A DNA stretch of 64,000 nucleotides from Rahnella rivi (GCF_019049655.1 NZ_JAFMOX010000050.1:1-64000); one strand, 5' to 3'. Numbered from the stretch's first letter, positions 17,132-25,918 are shown. The notes: generated by a model not told the origin, from the letters alone. Program-made: numbers and translations.

Positions 17132-18514
17132 ATGTCTATTGAACGCCAGCTGCGCACCGGGGGCGACCCGCGTGCGCTGCCTGATTACGCCGTTTTACGC
17201 GAAGAGCTCAGCAAATTAACCCATCCGGCGCGCCCTGATGTGAACTGGAAGAGAGTCGAACAGCTGTGTCTGAACCTGTTCCAGCAAAACGGTATCGAGT
17301 TGCAAACCGCGTCCTGGTATACGCAGGCCAGAACGCAGCTTGTCGGGCTGTCCGGGCTGAATGAAGGACTGGCGATCCTCGAGGCGCTGATCTCCCGTCA
17401 GTGGCCCGGACTCTGGCCGCAGCCGGTTCACGCACGTATGGAAATCCTCACGGGTCTGAGCCAGCGCCTGCAGCAGATTTTGCGCAGCATGACGCTGGAA
17501 TATGGCGATCTGCCGCAAATCTATCAGGCAGAAAAACTGATCACTTCATTATGTGACGCCCTGCAACGCCTTGAACTGAAACATGCCAGCCAGCTTGCTT
17601 CGCTGATTACGATTATGCATGGCGCGGCGGTGCGGCTGGAGAACATGCATGCCACCACCGATGCACCAGTGGTCCTTCCGGCAACGGCGAGCCTGACACC
17701 TGATGACCTGTCCCACAGAGCATCTGAGCCCTGGGTGTATGTCGCGCAGGCTGAACCCGTTACGCCGCAGGTGGTGATCTCTCCGCCACCGGCACCTCAG
17801 CGCCCGATCCAATGGAAAGGATTTATCGCAGGCGTGGTGATCACCGTGCTGGCGGGCAGCGGCGTGAAGGCGGGCATCAACGCCTTTTATTCGCCTTCCA
17901 CCAGCGAGCAACTGATGGCGACCTTAAAGGGGATGCCGAAACCGTTGAACGCGCCGTCACTCAATGCGCTTAAACACCGCGAGGCTGAGATGCTGCGCCG
18001 CGAAGCCCCGCAGATTATTGCCGCAACGCAGCAGCAAACCCGCCAACTGGCATCCCTGTCGCCGGTCTGGGCGCAGGATACCGGTGCGCAGCTGGTACAT
18101 CAGACACAGGTACTGTTGCCGGACAATCCGGCGGCAAAACGCCTGGCGCAGGAATGGGCAGATAACCTTAACGCCCGTGCCTTCCCGCTGGAAAATCTGA
18201 CAGGCTGGAACTCGGCCAACACCCAGTTGCAGCAACTGGCAGACAAACTCAACGGCCTTGATGAACAACGCGGCAAATACATGACCGTCTCACAGCTTAA
18301 ATCCTCGGTGTTTGCTATCCAGCAGGCGCTGAACAGCTCACCGCCGGTCGAAGAATCGCTGCGCAAACTTGCCGAGGCAAAACAGCAAAACAAGGACGCG
18401 TCTGCGCAGCTGGTCATGCAGCTGGATAACCAGTTCACGCAGTTGCTGAACCGCTATGCGTTGCTGACGCAAACCCCGCCAGAAGCCGATAAAAAGGGTA
18501 ACGGGGCTCACTGA
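17132..18514 (+). CDS. VasL-like TssA-family protein with one transmembrane helix
   Basis: This 460-residue protein has an ImpA/TssA N-terminal domain (about residues 15-130, with WYTQARTQLVGLSGLNEGLAI and WPGLWPQPVHARMEIL), a Pro-rich linker (ISPPPAPQRPIQWK), one hydrophobic helix at about 231-250 and a helical C-terminal VasL-type domain. Family members with this layout are membrane-anchored TssA relatives thought to act at the distal end of the sheath. It differs from the soluble TssA at 4817. A Shine-Dalgarno sequence (AAGGAAAAC) precedes the ATG. Confidence 0.85.
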   Translation: MSIERQLRTGGDPRALPDYAVLREELSKLTHPARPDVNWKRVEQLCLNLFQQNGIELQTASWYTQARTQLVGLSGLNEGLAILEALISRQWPGLWPQPVHARMEILTGLSQRLQQILRSMTLEYGDLPQIYQAEKLITSLCDALQRLELKHASQLASLITIMHGAAVRLENMHATTDAPVVLPATASLTPDDLSHRASEPWVYVAQAEPVTPQVVISPPPAPQRPIQWKGFIAGVVITVLAGSGVKAGINAFYSPSTSEQLMATLKGMPKPLNAPSLNALKHREAEMLRREAPQIIAATQQQTRQLASLSPVWAQDTGAQLVHQTQVLLPDNPAAKRLAQEWADNLNARAFPLENLTGWNSANTQLQQLADKLNGLDEQRGKYMTVSQLKSSVFAIQQALNSSPPVEESLRKLAEAKQQNKDASAQLVMQLDNQFTQLLNRYALLTQTPPEADKKGNGAH

Positions 18515-18578
18515 AGCACGGGCGCTGTTGCAGTAGCAAAACATATGATGATGAGCCATTTTAAATTACAGAGGATGT

Positions 18579-19049
18579 ATGTCAGCAAAAGAGCGGTTTT
18601 TAAAGAAGTTGCAAGACAGTCAGCCGCGCAGCGGCTCATTTGCCAATAAAGGTCAGGCAGATATTGCCGAGTTCCGGGAACGGATGAACCTGCTTCAGGA
18701 AAACATGGAAGAGTGGCTGACGGGCACCGGCATCCGCGTTGAACGCACCGATGTCTCACTGGTAGAACTTCTGATGGGAGGCAAAACCTTCAGCGTTCCG
18801 GGGATCCGGCTGCAATACGAAGATAAACTGGTGAAATTCACGCCTGTCTTTTTGTACGGGCAAGGCGTGACAGGCTGTTTGGAAACCAGCCTCAGCGATC
18901 AGGGCCACATCTCTATTTTATGCCGGTTGTTTATGCGGGCGGGCGAAGTCAGCCACTGGACCTGGCGCCCGGCAAACGCCTCCACCGGGCCGGGTGGTAC
19001 ATTCGATGAAGATGCCTTTTTCGAAATGATTGCGGGTTTACTACCATGA
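18579..19049 (+). CDS. Unrecognised T6SS-cluster protein
   Basis: This 156-residue soluble protein begins MSAKERFLKKLQDSQ and has no signal peptide or membrane segment. The C-terminal half looks beta-rich (FSVPGIRLQYEDKLVKFTP, then TWRPANAS). It is the last gene of the T6SS block and ends in the stem of a strong terminator, so it is cotranscribed with the secretion genes. I do not know the family. A chaperone or adaptor role is possible but unsupported. GAGGATGT precedes the ATG. Confidence 0.7.
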   Translation: MSAKERFLKKLQDSQPRSGSFANKGQADIAEFRERMNLLQENMEEWLTGTGIRVERTDVSLVELLMGGKTFSVPGIRLQYEDKLVKFTPVFLYGQGVTGCLETSLSDQGHISILCRLFMRAGEVSHWTWRPANASTGPGGTFDEDAFFEMIAGLLP

Positions 19050-19072
19050 CGCCTTCGGGCGTCATTTTTTTT
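19046..19072 (+). terminator. Intrinsic terminator of the T6SS operon
   Basis: An 8-bp stem ATGACGCC/GGCGTCAT with a TTCG tetraloop is followed by eight T. The stop codon of the last T6SS gene lies within the stem. Confidence 0.92.
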
Positions 19073-19599
19073 AGCAGCACTCACTGAGTCAGTCACACAA
19101 ATGTAAAAAAATGCTACAACCGTTACCCCTTTTGATGCGAATATCATCAAAACCGATGACATAAATTTACATTGCATTAAAATCAGAATGCGCTGAGGCC
19201 CCTGTTGATTTAACTTTTTTGTTACCAATTTTGCACACAACAAACCATTACAGGATGCAGGGAAATTACATTTGAAAAACATCAAAACTTTTTGATCCAG
19301 ATCAATGCAACAACATGCCCTCTTCCTTTTTGTGGATAATCCCCCCTGCTGCCCGTTTCCCTCTCATTTAGTTTTTCTGCCCCGGCGTTTTAACCGCCGC
19401 TAAAGTGTTTCAGCGACTACTTTCCCTGCGAAACCGTCCCTGTTAATGCCTTTGTTCATTGTGGTTAAATCGCCCTCTCGCAAAACCCCGTTGTACTTTC
19501 CTTTCATTCAAGACTTCACCTGCGAATGTCAGACATCGCCGGTTCCCGTGCCGGTGCCTGTGTTTGGAAGGAATACCTGACGCACAAAAAGAGGTTGTT
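19073..19599. other. Long leader region of the cio operon
   Basis: No gene is seen. It contains the two FNR-like sites at 19272-19305 and an untranslated leader of up to 300 bp before cioA. Confidence 0.5.
19272..19305. promoter_or_regulatory. Tandem FNR-like sites upstream of cioAB
   Basis: TTGAT-CCAG-ATCAA (19292-19305) is a perfect match to the FNR consensus TTGAT-N4-ATCAA. TTGAA-AAAC-ATCAA (19272-19285) has one mismatch. Their centres are 20 bp apart, two helical turns, so two dimers would bind the same face. FNR control of a bd oxidase is well known for E. coli cydAB. Here the effect (repression or activation) cannot be told without the transcription start. Confidence 0.75.
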
Positions 19600-21024
19600 A
19601 TGTTTGGTCTTGATGCGCTTGAACTGGCCCGGATCCAGTTTGCCTTCACCGTCTCTTTTCACATCATTTTTCCCGCAATCACCATCGGGCTGGCCAGCTT
19701 TTTGGCGGTTCTCGAAGGGATGTGGCTAAAAACCAAAAAAGAGGCTTATCGCGATCTGTACCATTTCTGGTCGAAGATTTTTGCCGTTAACTTCGGTATG
19801 GGCGTGGTGTCCGGCCTGGTGATGGCCTACCAGTTTGGTACCAACTGGAGCATGTTCTCCTCGTTTGCCGGCAGCATTACCGGCCCGCTGCTGACTTACG
19901 AAGTGTTAACCGCGTTCTTCCTGGAAGCGGGTTTTCTCGGCGTCATGCTGTTCGGCTGGAACCGCGTCGGCCCCGGCCTGCACTTCTTCTCCACCTGCAT
20001 GGTGGCGCTCGGCACGCTGATGTCGACGTTCTGGATCCTCGCCTCCAACAGCTGGATGCAGACCCCGCAGGGCTATGAGATTGTTAACAATCTGGTCGTT
20101 CCGGTCAGCTGGATGAAGATCATCTTCAACCCGTCGTTCCCGTTCCGCTTAATGCACATGACCACGGCGGCGTTCCTCGCTTCCGCCTTCTTCGTCGGTT
20201 CTGCGGCGGCCTGGCATTTACTGCGCGGTCGCGATACACCGGCAATCCGCACCATGTTGTCGATGGCGATGTGGATGGCGCTGATCGTCTCGCCCATTCA
20301 GGCATTTTTAGGCGACGCGCATGGCCTGAATACGCTGAAATATCAGCCGGCTAAAATCGCCGCCATTGAAGGCCACTGGGAAAATAAAGACAACAAACCG
20401 ACGCCGCTGGTGCTGATTGGTTATCCGGACATGAACCGTGAAGAAACCCGCTACGCGGTTGAAATCCCGTATCTGGGCAGCCTGATCCTGACGCACAGCC
20501 TGACGCATCAGATCCCGGCGCTGAAATCTTTCCCGAAAGAAGACCGCCCGAACTCATCCGTCATCTTCTACACCTTCCGCATCATGGCTGGCCTCGGCAT
20601 GCTGATGATTTTACTGGGTGTGCTGAGCCTTATCCTGCGTCGCGGCGGCAAAATGTATACCTCTAAAGCCTTCCTGCGCTTTGCTTTTCTGATGGGGCCT
20701 TCCGGTCTGCTGGCGTTACTGGCGGGGTGGATTACCACGGAAATGGGGCGTCAGCCGTGGGTGGTGTATGGCCTGCTGCGCACCAAAGACGCGGTATCCA
20801 ACCATAACGTGCTGCAAATGAGCGTCAGCCTGATCCTGTTCATCGTTATTTACTGCTCGGTGTTTGGTGTCGGTTACGGCTACATGATGCGTCTGATCCG
20901 CAAAGGGCCACAGGCGCATGAAGGCGAAAGCGTTGACCACGGCGGTCCGGGCCAGCACCGCACGCCTGCGCGTCCGCTGTCTGCCATCAAAGAATCACTG
21001 ACCGACGACACTAAGGGAGCTTGA
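19600..21024 (+). CDS. cioA: Cytochrome bd-type ubiquinol oxidase subunit I (CioA/CydA family)
   Basis: Subunit I of a bd-type terminal oxidase, which oxidises ubiquinol and reduces oxygen to water in the inner membrane. The 474-residue product has the heme-binding His at residue 21 in FTVSFHIIFPAITIG, many membrane helices, the EMGRQPWVVYGLLRT motif and a short quinol loop. The length (474 against about 520 for E. coli CydA) and short Q-loop place it in the cyanide-insensitive (Cio) type. I chose the ATG at 19600 because AGAGG lies 6 bp upstream; an upstream in-frame ATG at 19459 adds a tail unlike the family. The gene is followed by cioB after 2 bp. Confidence 0.93.
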   Translation: MFGLDALELARIQFAFTVSFHIIFPAITIGLASFLAVLEGMWLKTKKEAYRDLYHFWSKIFAVNFGMGVVSGLVMAYQFGTNWSMFSSFAGSITGPLLTYEVLTAFFLEAGFLGVMLFGWNRVGPGLHFFSTCMVALGTLMSTFWILASNSWMQTPQGYEIVNNLVVPVSWMKIIFNPSFPFRLMHMTTAAFLASAFFVGSAAAWHLLRGRDTPAIRTMLSMAMWMALIVSPIQAFLGDAHGLNTLKYQPAKIAAIEGHWENKDNKPTPLVLIGYPDMNREETRYAVEIPYLGSLILTHSLTHQIPALKSFPKEDRPNSSVIFYTFRIMAGLGMLMILLGVLSLILRRGGKMYTSKAFLRFAFLMGPSGLLALLAGWITTEMGRQPWVVYGLLRTKDAVSNHNVLQMSVSLILFIVIYCSVFGVGYGYMMRLIRKGPQAHEGESVDHGGPGQHRTPARPLSAIKESLTDDTKGA

Positions 21025-21026
21025 TA

Positions 21027-22034
21027 ATGGGTATCGACTTACCGCTGATCTGGTTTTTGATCATCATCTTCGGCGTGATGATGTATGTGGTGATGGACGG
21101 CTTCGACCTGGGTATCGGTCTGCTGTTCCCGCTGGTGAAAAAAGAACACGACCGTGACGTGATGATGAACACCGTTGCGCCAGTCTGGGACGGCAACGAA
21201 ACCTGGCTGGTGCTCGGCGGCGCGGCGCTGTACGGCGCATTCCCGCTGGCCTACTCGGTGATTCTGGATGCGCTGACCATCCCGCTGACCCTGATGCTGT
21301 TCGGCCTGATCTTCCGTGGCGTGGCCTTTGAATTTCGCTTCAAAGCCAGCCCGGCCAAACGCCACGTGTGGGATAAATCCTTTATCGGCGGTTCCGTGCT
21401 GGCGACGTTCTGTCAGGGCGTGGTGCTGGGCGCGGTGATCAACGGTATCCCGGTGGTAAACCGCACTTATGCCGGTGGCGCGCTGGACTGGCTGACGCCG
21501 TTCACGCTGTTCTGTGGTTTCGCGCTGGTGGTGGCTTACGCCCTGCTTGGGTGCACCTGGCTGATTATGAAAACCGAAGGCGAATTGCAGGAAGCGATGC
21601 ATAAGATCGCCAAACCGCTGCTGGTGGTATTCCTGCTGGTGACGGCGGCGGTCAGCCTGTGGACACCGCTCTCTCACAGCGACATCGCCACCCGTTGGTT
21701 CTCGCGTCCTAACCTTTACTGGTTCCTGCCGGTCCCGGTGCTGGTGGTGCTGGTTTCTGCGTGGATGTTCCGCGCCATCAGCAAAAATGCGCACCACGCG
21801 CCATTCTTGCTGACGCTGGCACTGGTGTTCCTGGGCTATACCGGTCTGGGTATCAGCATCTGGCCGAACATCATTCCACCGTCCATTTCCATCTGGGAAG
21901 CGGCTTCACCTCCGCAAAGTCAGGGCTTTATTCTGGTCGGCGCCCTGTTCATCATCCCTATTATTCTGGTGTACACCTTCTGGAGCTACTACGTGTTCCG
22001 CGGGAAAGTCACACCGGATCAGGGTTATCACTGA
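21027..22034 (+). CDS. cioB: Cytochrome bd-type ubiquinol oxidase subunit II (CioB/CydB family)
   Basis: Subunit II (335 residues) starts MGIDLPLIWFLIIIFGVMMY and carries the family motif MDGFDLGIGLLFP and the WDGNETWLVLGG stretch, with about eight membrane helices. It pairs with the preceding CioA. AAGGGAG lies 7 bp before the ATG; the upstream TTG at 21021 is rejected. The operon continues with a DUF2474 small protein 11 bp further on. Confidence 0.94.
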   Translation: MGIDLPLIWFLIIIFGVMMYVVMDGFDLGIGLLFPLVKKEHDRDVMMNTVAPVWDGNETWLVLGGAALYGAFPLAYSVILDALTIPLTLMLFGLIFRGVAFEFRFKASPAKRHVWDKSFIGGSVLATFCQGVVLGAVINGIPVVNRTYAGGALDWLTPFTLFCGFALVVAYALLGCTWLIMKTEGELQEAMHKIAKPLLVVFLLVTAAVSLWTPLSHSDIATRWFSRPNLYWFLPVPVLVVLVSAWMFRAISKNAHHAPFLLTLALVFLGYTGLGISIWPNIIPPSISIWEAASPPQSQGFILVGALFIIPIILVYTFWSYYVFRGKVTPDQGYH

Positions 22035-22045
22035 GGAGTAACCTG

Positions 22046-22210
22046 ATGAATCTGATTCAAAAGATGGATGAGAACGTCATCACCAAAGCCCCGTTCTGGA
22101 AACGCGTCGGCTGGATGGCCGTCATCTGGGGCGGCAGCGTACTGGCGCTATTTGTTGTGGCAACGGCGTTTCATCTGCTGATGTTTGCAGCGGGAATGAG
22201 AAGTCATTGA
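22046..22210 (+). CDS. DUF2474-family small membrane protein of the bd oxidase operon
   Basis: A 54-residue protein with one hydrophobic helix (VIWGGSVLALFVVATAFHLL at about residues 26-45) preceded by KAPFWKRVGWMA, the hallmark of DUF2474 proteins that follow cydAB/cioAB. By analogy with CydX in E. coli, it is likely a third small subunit that stabilises the oxidase. GAGGAG lies 8 bp before the ATG. A strong terminator follows within 10 bp, so this ends the operon. Confidence 0.88.
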   Translation: MNLIQKMDENVITKAPFWKRVGWMAVIWGGSVLALFVVATAFHLLMFAAGMRSH

Positions 22211-22217
22211 GTGAACA

Positions 22218-22248
22218 GAGTCCGGCACTGTGCCGGACTCTTTTTTTT
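22218..22248 (+). terminator. Intrinsic terminator of the cio operon
   Basis: A 10-bp perfect stem GAGTCCGGCA/TGCCGGACTC with a 3-base loop is followed by eight T. Confidence 0.95.
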
Positions 22249-22269
22249 AGCATGGCGTTCTGCCGCCCG

Positions 22270-22746
22270 TTAAGACGCTGAACAATACCTAATCACCGGT
22301 TCACACAGTACCGGGAAGTTCAGCGAATTCGCGATAAAGCACAGTTCATGTGCGCGGTGATGCAGTTCCTTCGCGAGCTGAATATCATCACCGGCACGGA
22401 TCGCAATGTCGGGTTTGAGTGTGATACTCGTGAAACACCCTTTCTCACCGTCTGTCATGACCCCTTCAGCCTTATCGGTATAAGAATCAACACTGATACC
22501 CGCCTCGGCGCATAAATGCAGATACCAGAGCTGATGGCAGGCTGAAGCCGAAGCCACCAGCAGGTCTTCAGGGTTCCAGCGCGCGGCATCACCCAGAAAT
22601 GCCGGGTCTGATGAACCGGCAATGCTTTGTTTCTTCCCTTCTGAAATTTCATAATCGCGGCTGTAAGCTTTATAGGATTCGGTTCCGCGCCCCTTGTTGC
22701 CTGTCCATTCAATGTTGACCTGATAATGATGCTCGCGATGTGCCAT
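22270..22746 (-). CDS. OsmC-family protein
   Basis: A 158-residue OsmC/Ohr-fold protein: it starts MAHREHHYQVNIEWTGN and contains WNPEDLLVASASACHQLWYLHLC split by the family's reactive cysteine (ASACHQ), and a second cysteine in SLNFPVLCEPV. OsmC-type proteins reduce organic hydroperoxides with these two cysteines, probably in the cytoplasm. The frame extends upstream, but AGGAGCACCGGCT before this ATG makes 22746 the clear start. It is divergent from a GntR regulator with a palindrome between them, so that regulator may control it. Confidence 0.88.
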   Translation of the reverse strand: MAHREHHYQVNIEWTGNKGRGTESYKAYSRDYEISEGKKQSIAGSSDPAFLGDAARWNPEDLLVASASACHQLWYLHLCAEAGISVDSYTDKAEGVMTDGEKGCFTSITLKPDIAIRAGDDIQLAKELHHRAHELCFIANSLNFPVLCEPVIRYCSAS

Positions 22747-22821
22747 AGCCGGTGCTCCTGTCGTTTCTAAGTGGGGATACTGAGGGGTGGAGAGGGATAG
22801 TTCTCCCTTTAATGCCAAAAA

Positions 22822-22831
22822 TGGTATACCA
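22822..22831. promoter_or_regulatory. Palindrome TGGTATACCA, candidate GntR/FadR-type operator
   Basis: A perfect 10-bp palindrome lies 25 bp upstream of the GntR start in the 109-bp divergent region. FCD-type GntR regulators bind short palindromes of the T-GT-N-AC-A type, so autoregulation and control of the OsmC gene are likely. Confidence 0.6.
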
Positions 22832-22855
22832 TTATTCCATAATGTACAGGAGAAA

Positions 22856-23515
22856 ATGATGACGCTGAAACCCCAATCCACCGCCGAAATGCTTGCCGGA
22901 TCACTCAGGAAGATGATTAACAATGGCTCACTGCCTGATGGCTCGCGGCTGGTAGAAAGGGATCTGGCCAGCCAGTTTGCTGTCAGCCGTGTTCCGATGC
23001 GGGAAGCTATCCGGCTGCTGGAGCAGGAAGGCATGGTGGATATTTTCAGAAACCGCGGGGCGGTGGTCAGAACACTGTCTGTTGAGGATATCGCTGAGAT
23101 TTATGAACTGCGGGCTTTACTGGAGGGGGAAGCGATATTTAACAGCGTGCAGAATATGGATGCCGAAACACTGGCCAGAGCGGAACTCACGCACACACTG
23201 CTCGGGAATGCCGAAGACGCCGACAGGCAAGGAGAGCACAACCGTGAGTTTCACGGTCTGCTGTACCGCGGATGTCAAAATAAGCGCCTGCTGGCGATGA
23301 TCGACGAGTTACGTAATCAGATAGAAAGGTACGAATATTTTCAGCGCAGACTGCTTTCAGACACTCAGGCATTTCAGCACGAACATGAATTGATTCTTAA
23401 TGCGTGCCGGGAAGGCAATGCAGAGGCGGCACGACAGGAAACCTTCCGGCATATTGAATCTGCCGGAAGAGTGCTAAAAGAGTTCATCAGTAAGGGGATT
23501 TCGGCTCAGAAATGA
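22856..23515 (+). CDS. GntR-family (FCD/FadR subfamily) transcriptional regulator
   Basis: This 219-residue regulator has a winged-helix N-terminal domain (GSRLVERDLASQFAVSR, then VPMREAIRLLEQEGMV) and an all-helical FCD effector domain with the metal- or ligand-binding Asp, Arg and His positions (EIYELRALLEGEA, NREFHGLLYRG). FCD regulators usually sense small carboxylates or amino acids. The ATG at 22856 follows CAGGAG by 3 to 4 bp, and a second ATG follows directly. An upstream ATG at 22787 would cover the operator and is rejected. The ligand is unknown. Confidence 0.88.
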   Translation: MMTLKPQSTAEMLAGSLRKMINNGSLPDGSRLVERDLASQFAVSRVPMREAIRLLEQEGMVDIFRNRGAVVRTLSVEDIAEIYELRALLEGEAIFNSVQNMDAETLARAELTHTLLGNAEDADRQGEHNREFHGLLYRGCQNKRLLAMIDELRNQIERYEYFQRRLLSDTQAFQHEHELILNACREGNAEAARQETFRHIESAGRVLKEFISKGISAQK

Positions 23516-23576
23516 GTGACTGCCCGAAGCCGATGTTCCGGGCCACTGCGGTGGAAGAAGCCGCCTGGGAATGGGG

Positions 23577-24158
23577 TTATTTCTCCAGCACCAGCGCCAC
23601 AAAATCCAGAATATCGTCCATCGCTTCCTGTCGGGCTTCGGCAGAAGGCATGACGATCAGCTGATCGGAATAGCCATTCATGATCGCGGAAAGCTGGCGG
23701 GTGACCCGATCTGCGTTGGCCGACCGGAAAACCCCTGCCTCGATCCCCGCGCGGATAATTTCCGCCAGCAGTTCCAGCCACTTATGCACCATCAGCCGCG
23801 CCAGTTCGGCATAAGCCTCGTTATGCGCCGCCAGTTGCCACAGCGAGCCGTAAAGCTGCCAGATATCACCCTGCGTATCCGGCAGATAATTACGCACCAG
23901 CGTATGCAGTTTTTCCTGCGGATGCAGCGTCGCAATTTCTGCGGTGAACTCTTTCAGTTCCGCCAGCATCACCACCGATAACGCTTCAATACACAGCGTC
24001 TGCCAGTCACGAAAATAGTGATAAATATGGCTGCGCGAAATGCCCACGTGCTCGGTCAGTTCGCGCGTCGTCACTTTCTCAATCCCCTTTTCGATAAAGA
24101 GACTGATGGCACCGTCAAGAATTTTAGCCCTTAACGCCTCCTGATTTTCTTTCATCAT
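23577..24158 (-). CDS. TetR-family regulator of the adjacent drug exporter
   Basis: A 193-residue TetR-type repressor. The N-terminal helix-turn-helix (AISLFIEKGIEKVTTRELTE, then HVGISRSHIYHYFRDW) is canonical and the C-terminal ligand domain is variable. It lies 44 bp downstream of the MFS exporter gene on the same strand, so the two are probably cotranscribed, and two inverted repeats upstream of the exporter are the likely operators. The layout recalls the smvA/smvR locus, although smvR is usually divergent. Start: ATG-ATG at 24158 after AGGATGG. Confidence 0.87.
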   Translation of the reverse strand: MMKENQEALRAKILDGAISLFIEKGIEKVTTRELTEHVGISRSHIYHYFRDWQTLCIEALSVVMLAELKEFTAEIATLHPQEKLHTLVRNYLPDTQGDIWQLYGSLWQLAAHNEAYAELARLMVHKWLELLAEIIRAGIEAGVFRSANADRVTRQLSAIMNGYSDQLIVMPSAEARQEAMDDILDFVALVLEK

Positions 24159-24202
24159 CCATCCTGTGCTGGCCCTGAGCAACCGCTCTTGCCCGCATTT
24201 TA

Positions 24203-25699
24203 TCAGGAAGGCAGACGTGCGCCCAATGACTTACGTAATACGATTTTCACCACAATCACGGTGGCGATCACCAGCAGGGCAGCCGACACCAACACGGCCA
24301 TAAAGGCCTGGTCGAACGCAGCGCGGGCGAGGCTGCTGATTAAGGAGGCGTGTTCCGGGCTGAGATGGCTGGCCAGCGCCAACGCTTCGTCGAGGCTGTC
24401 ATACGCGGCATCACCGCTCACCAGCCCTGCCGGCAGTTCCAGGCTGCGGCTGTAAACCGCGGTCATCAGGCCGCCCAGCAAGGTCACGCCCAGCACACCG
24501 CCCATTTCCCACGACACATCTTCGATAGCGGCGACCATGCCGGCTTTGTCTTCCGGTGCATTAAGCATGATGGACGTTGAGGCTGCCGTTACCGCACCGC
24601 CCAGACCAAAACCGAGAATGAACAGGCTGATGAGTTGCAGTAAGGTTCCGGCATCAAACACCAGCGCATGCATCACAATCCCCAGCGCCGACAGCGCAAA
24701 ACCGCCAACCATTATCCTGCGCACACCCACTCGCGGGATCAGCATACCCGCCAGCGGTGAGGCCAGCGCAGAGGCCACCGGGATCGGCAGAATAAACATG
24801 GCGGCCATAAACGGCGACAGCCCGAGCACCAGCTGCAACCGTTGGCTGAGCACCAGTTCGATACCGATCAGCGCAATCATTGACGTGATCGCAACACCCA
24901 CACCACAGGCAAACGCCCGGTTACGGAACAGCGAGAAGTCGATCATCGGCTGCAAGGCCCGCTGCTGTCTTCTGGCAAAGAAGCCGAGGAATATCACCCC
25001 TGCGGCCGCCGCGCAGACGATCACCAGCCATGAAGAGTTGATATGGCTCAGCTCTTTGAGCGCGTAAATCACCCCGACCAGCCCCGCCATCACCAGTGCG
25101 GAGCCGATAAAATCACAAGGCCGTTGTTTATTACCTTTGCCACGCGGGATCAGCGCCAGCGCGAACGGGAAAACGGCCAGCACAACCGGCACGTTAATCA
25201 GGAATACCGAACCCCACCAGTAATACTCCAACAATACGCCGCCGATCACCGGGCCGAGCGCAGCGGCACCGGAGGCAACGGCGGACCAGATGCCGATCGC
25301 CAGCGCCCTTTCGCGCTCATCGGTAAACACATGGCGCACGATCGCCAGCGTTGCAGGCATCATCATTGCCGCCCCCACAGCCAGGAAAACGCGCGAAGCG
25401 ATCAGCATGTCAGCGGACGAGGAAAACGCCGCGCACAGCGAGGCCACCGCAAACACCGGCAGCCCGCACATAAACAGATTTTTGTGGCCCAGCCGGTCGC
25501 TGAGCATTCCCGCGCCGGGTAACAGCCCCGCGACGACCAGCGGATAGGCATTCACTATCCATAATTTTTCCGAGGACGATGCACCCAAAGCCAGCGTGAG
25601 GCGCGGCAGTGCGGTGTATAAGACCGTCATATCAATGATGATCAGGAAAAGTGTACTGGTGACAATGGCAAGGATCAGCCAGCGGTTGTGGGAAAACAT
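24203..25699 (-). CDS. SmvA-like 14-helix MFS drug exporter (DHA2 family)
   Basis: A 498-residue proton-driven exporter with about 14 membrane helices. Family marks are VLYTALPRLTLALGASSSE near the N-terminus, the loop motif GMLSDRLGHKNLF and motif C in helix 5 (GAAALGPVIGGVLLE). It resembles SmvA, which exports quaternary cationic compounds such as methyl viologen. The substrate here is inferred. The start at 25699 (MFSHNRWLIL) is preceded by AGAGG; an upstream ATG at 25732 would overlap the operator. It is followed by its TetR partner. Confidence 0.9.
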   Translation of the reverse strand: MFSHNRWLILAIVTSTLFLIIIDMTVLYTALPRLTLALGASSSEKLWIVNAYPLVVAGLLPGAGMLSDRLGHKNLFMCGLPVFAVASLCAAFSSSADMLIASRVFLAVGAAMMMPATLAIVRHVFTDERERALAIGIWSAVASGAAALGPVIGGVLLEYYWWGSVFLINVPVVLAVFPFALALIPRGKGNKQRPCDFIGSALVMAGLVGVIYALKELSHINSSWLVIVCAAAAGVIFLGFFARRQQRALQPMIDFSLFRNRAFACGVGVAITSMIALIGIELVLSQRLQLVLGLSPFMAAMFILPIPVASALASPLAGMLIPRVGVRRIMVGGFALSALGIVMHALVFDAGTLLQLISLFILGFGLGGAVTAASTSIMLNAPEDKAGMVAAIEDVSWEMGGVLGVTLLGGLMTAVYSRSLELPAGLVSGDAAYDSLDEALALASHLSPEHASLISSLARAAFDQAFMAVLVSAALLVIATVIVVKIVLRKSLGARLPS

Positions 25700-25716
25700 A
25701 AAAGCCTCTGAAGTTT

Positions 25717-25761
25717 TTGAGCACTTGCTCAAGCGCGAAAGGTACTTGAGCGCCCGCTCAA
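25717..25761. promoter_or_regulatory. Two TetR-type operators with identical arms
   Basis: TTGAGC-ACTT-GCTCAA (25717-25732) and TTGAGC-GCCC-GCTCAA (25746-25761) are perfect inverted repeats with the same 6-bp arms and different 4-bp spacers. Their centres are 29 bp apart, directly upstream of the exporter start. They are almost certainly the binding sites of the neighbouring TetR protein. Confidence 0.85.
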
Positions 25762-25837
25762 AAGCAAGGGTATCAGCCGGTCCGTTGATGAATGATTTAC
25801 CCTGCGCAGGGTGCGCAAAGGCAGATACCTGACACGA

Positions 25838-25861
25838 AAAAGCCCACTCGAAAGTGGGCTA
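25838..25861 (-). terminator. Intrinsic terminator of the peptide-ABC operon
   Basis: On the - strand, the stem AGCCCACT/AGTGGGCT with a TTCG loop is followed by five T. It lies 58 bp past the stop of the substrate-binding protein gene. Confidence 0.88.
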
Positions 25862-25918
25862 AGGGGGGTACAGACTGACTTTTTTAAGTGCTACTTATTT
25901 TCCCTGGTGTGGCAAAAA

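Noticed and set aside
19132..19150. TTGATG-N7-CATCAA palindrome, considered as a third FNR site
   Set aside because: The half-sites are 9 bp apart instead of 4 bp, so it does not fit FNR. It may bind something else.
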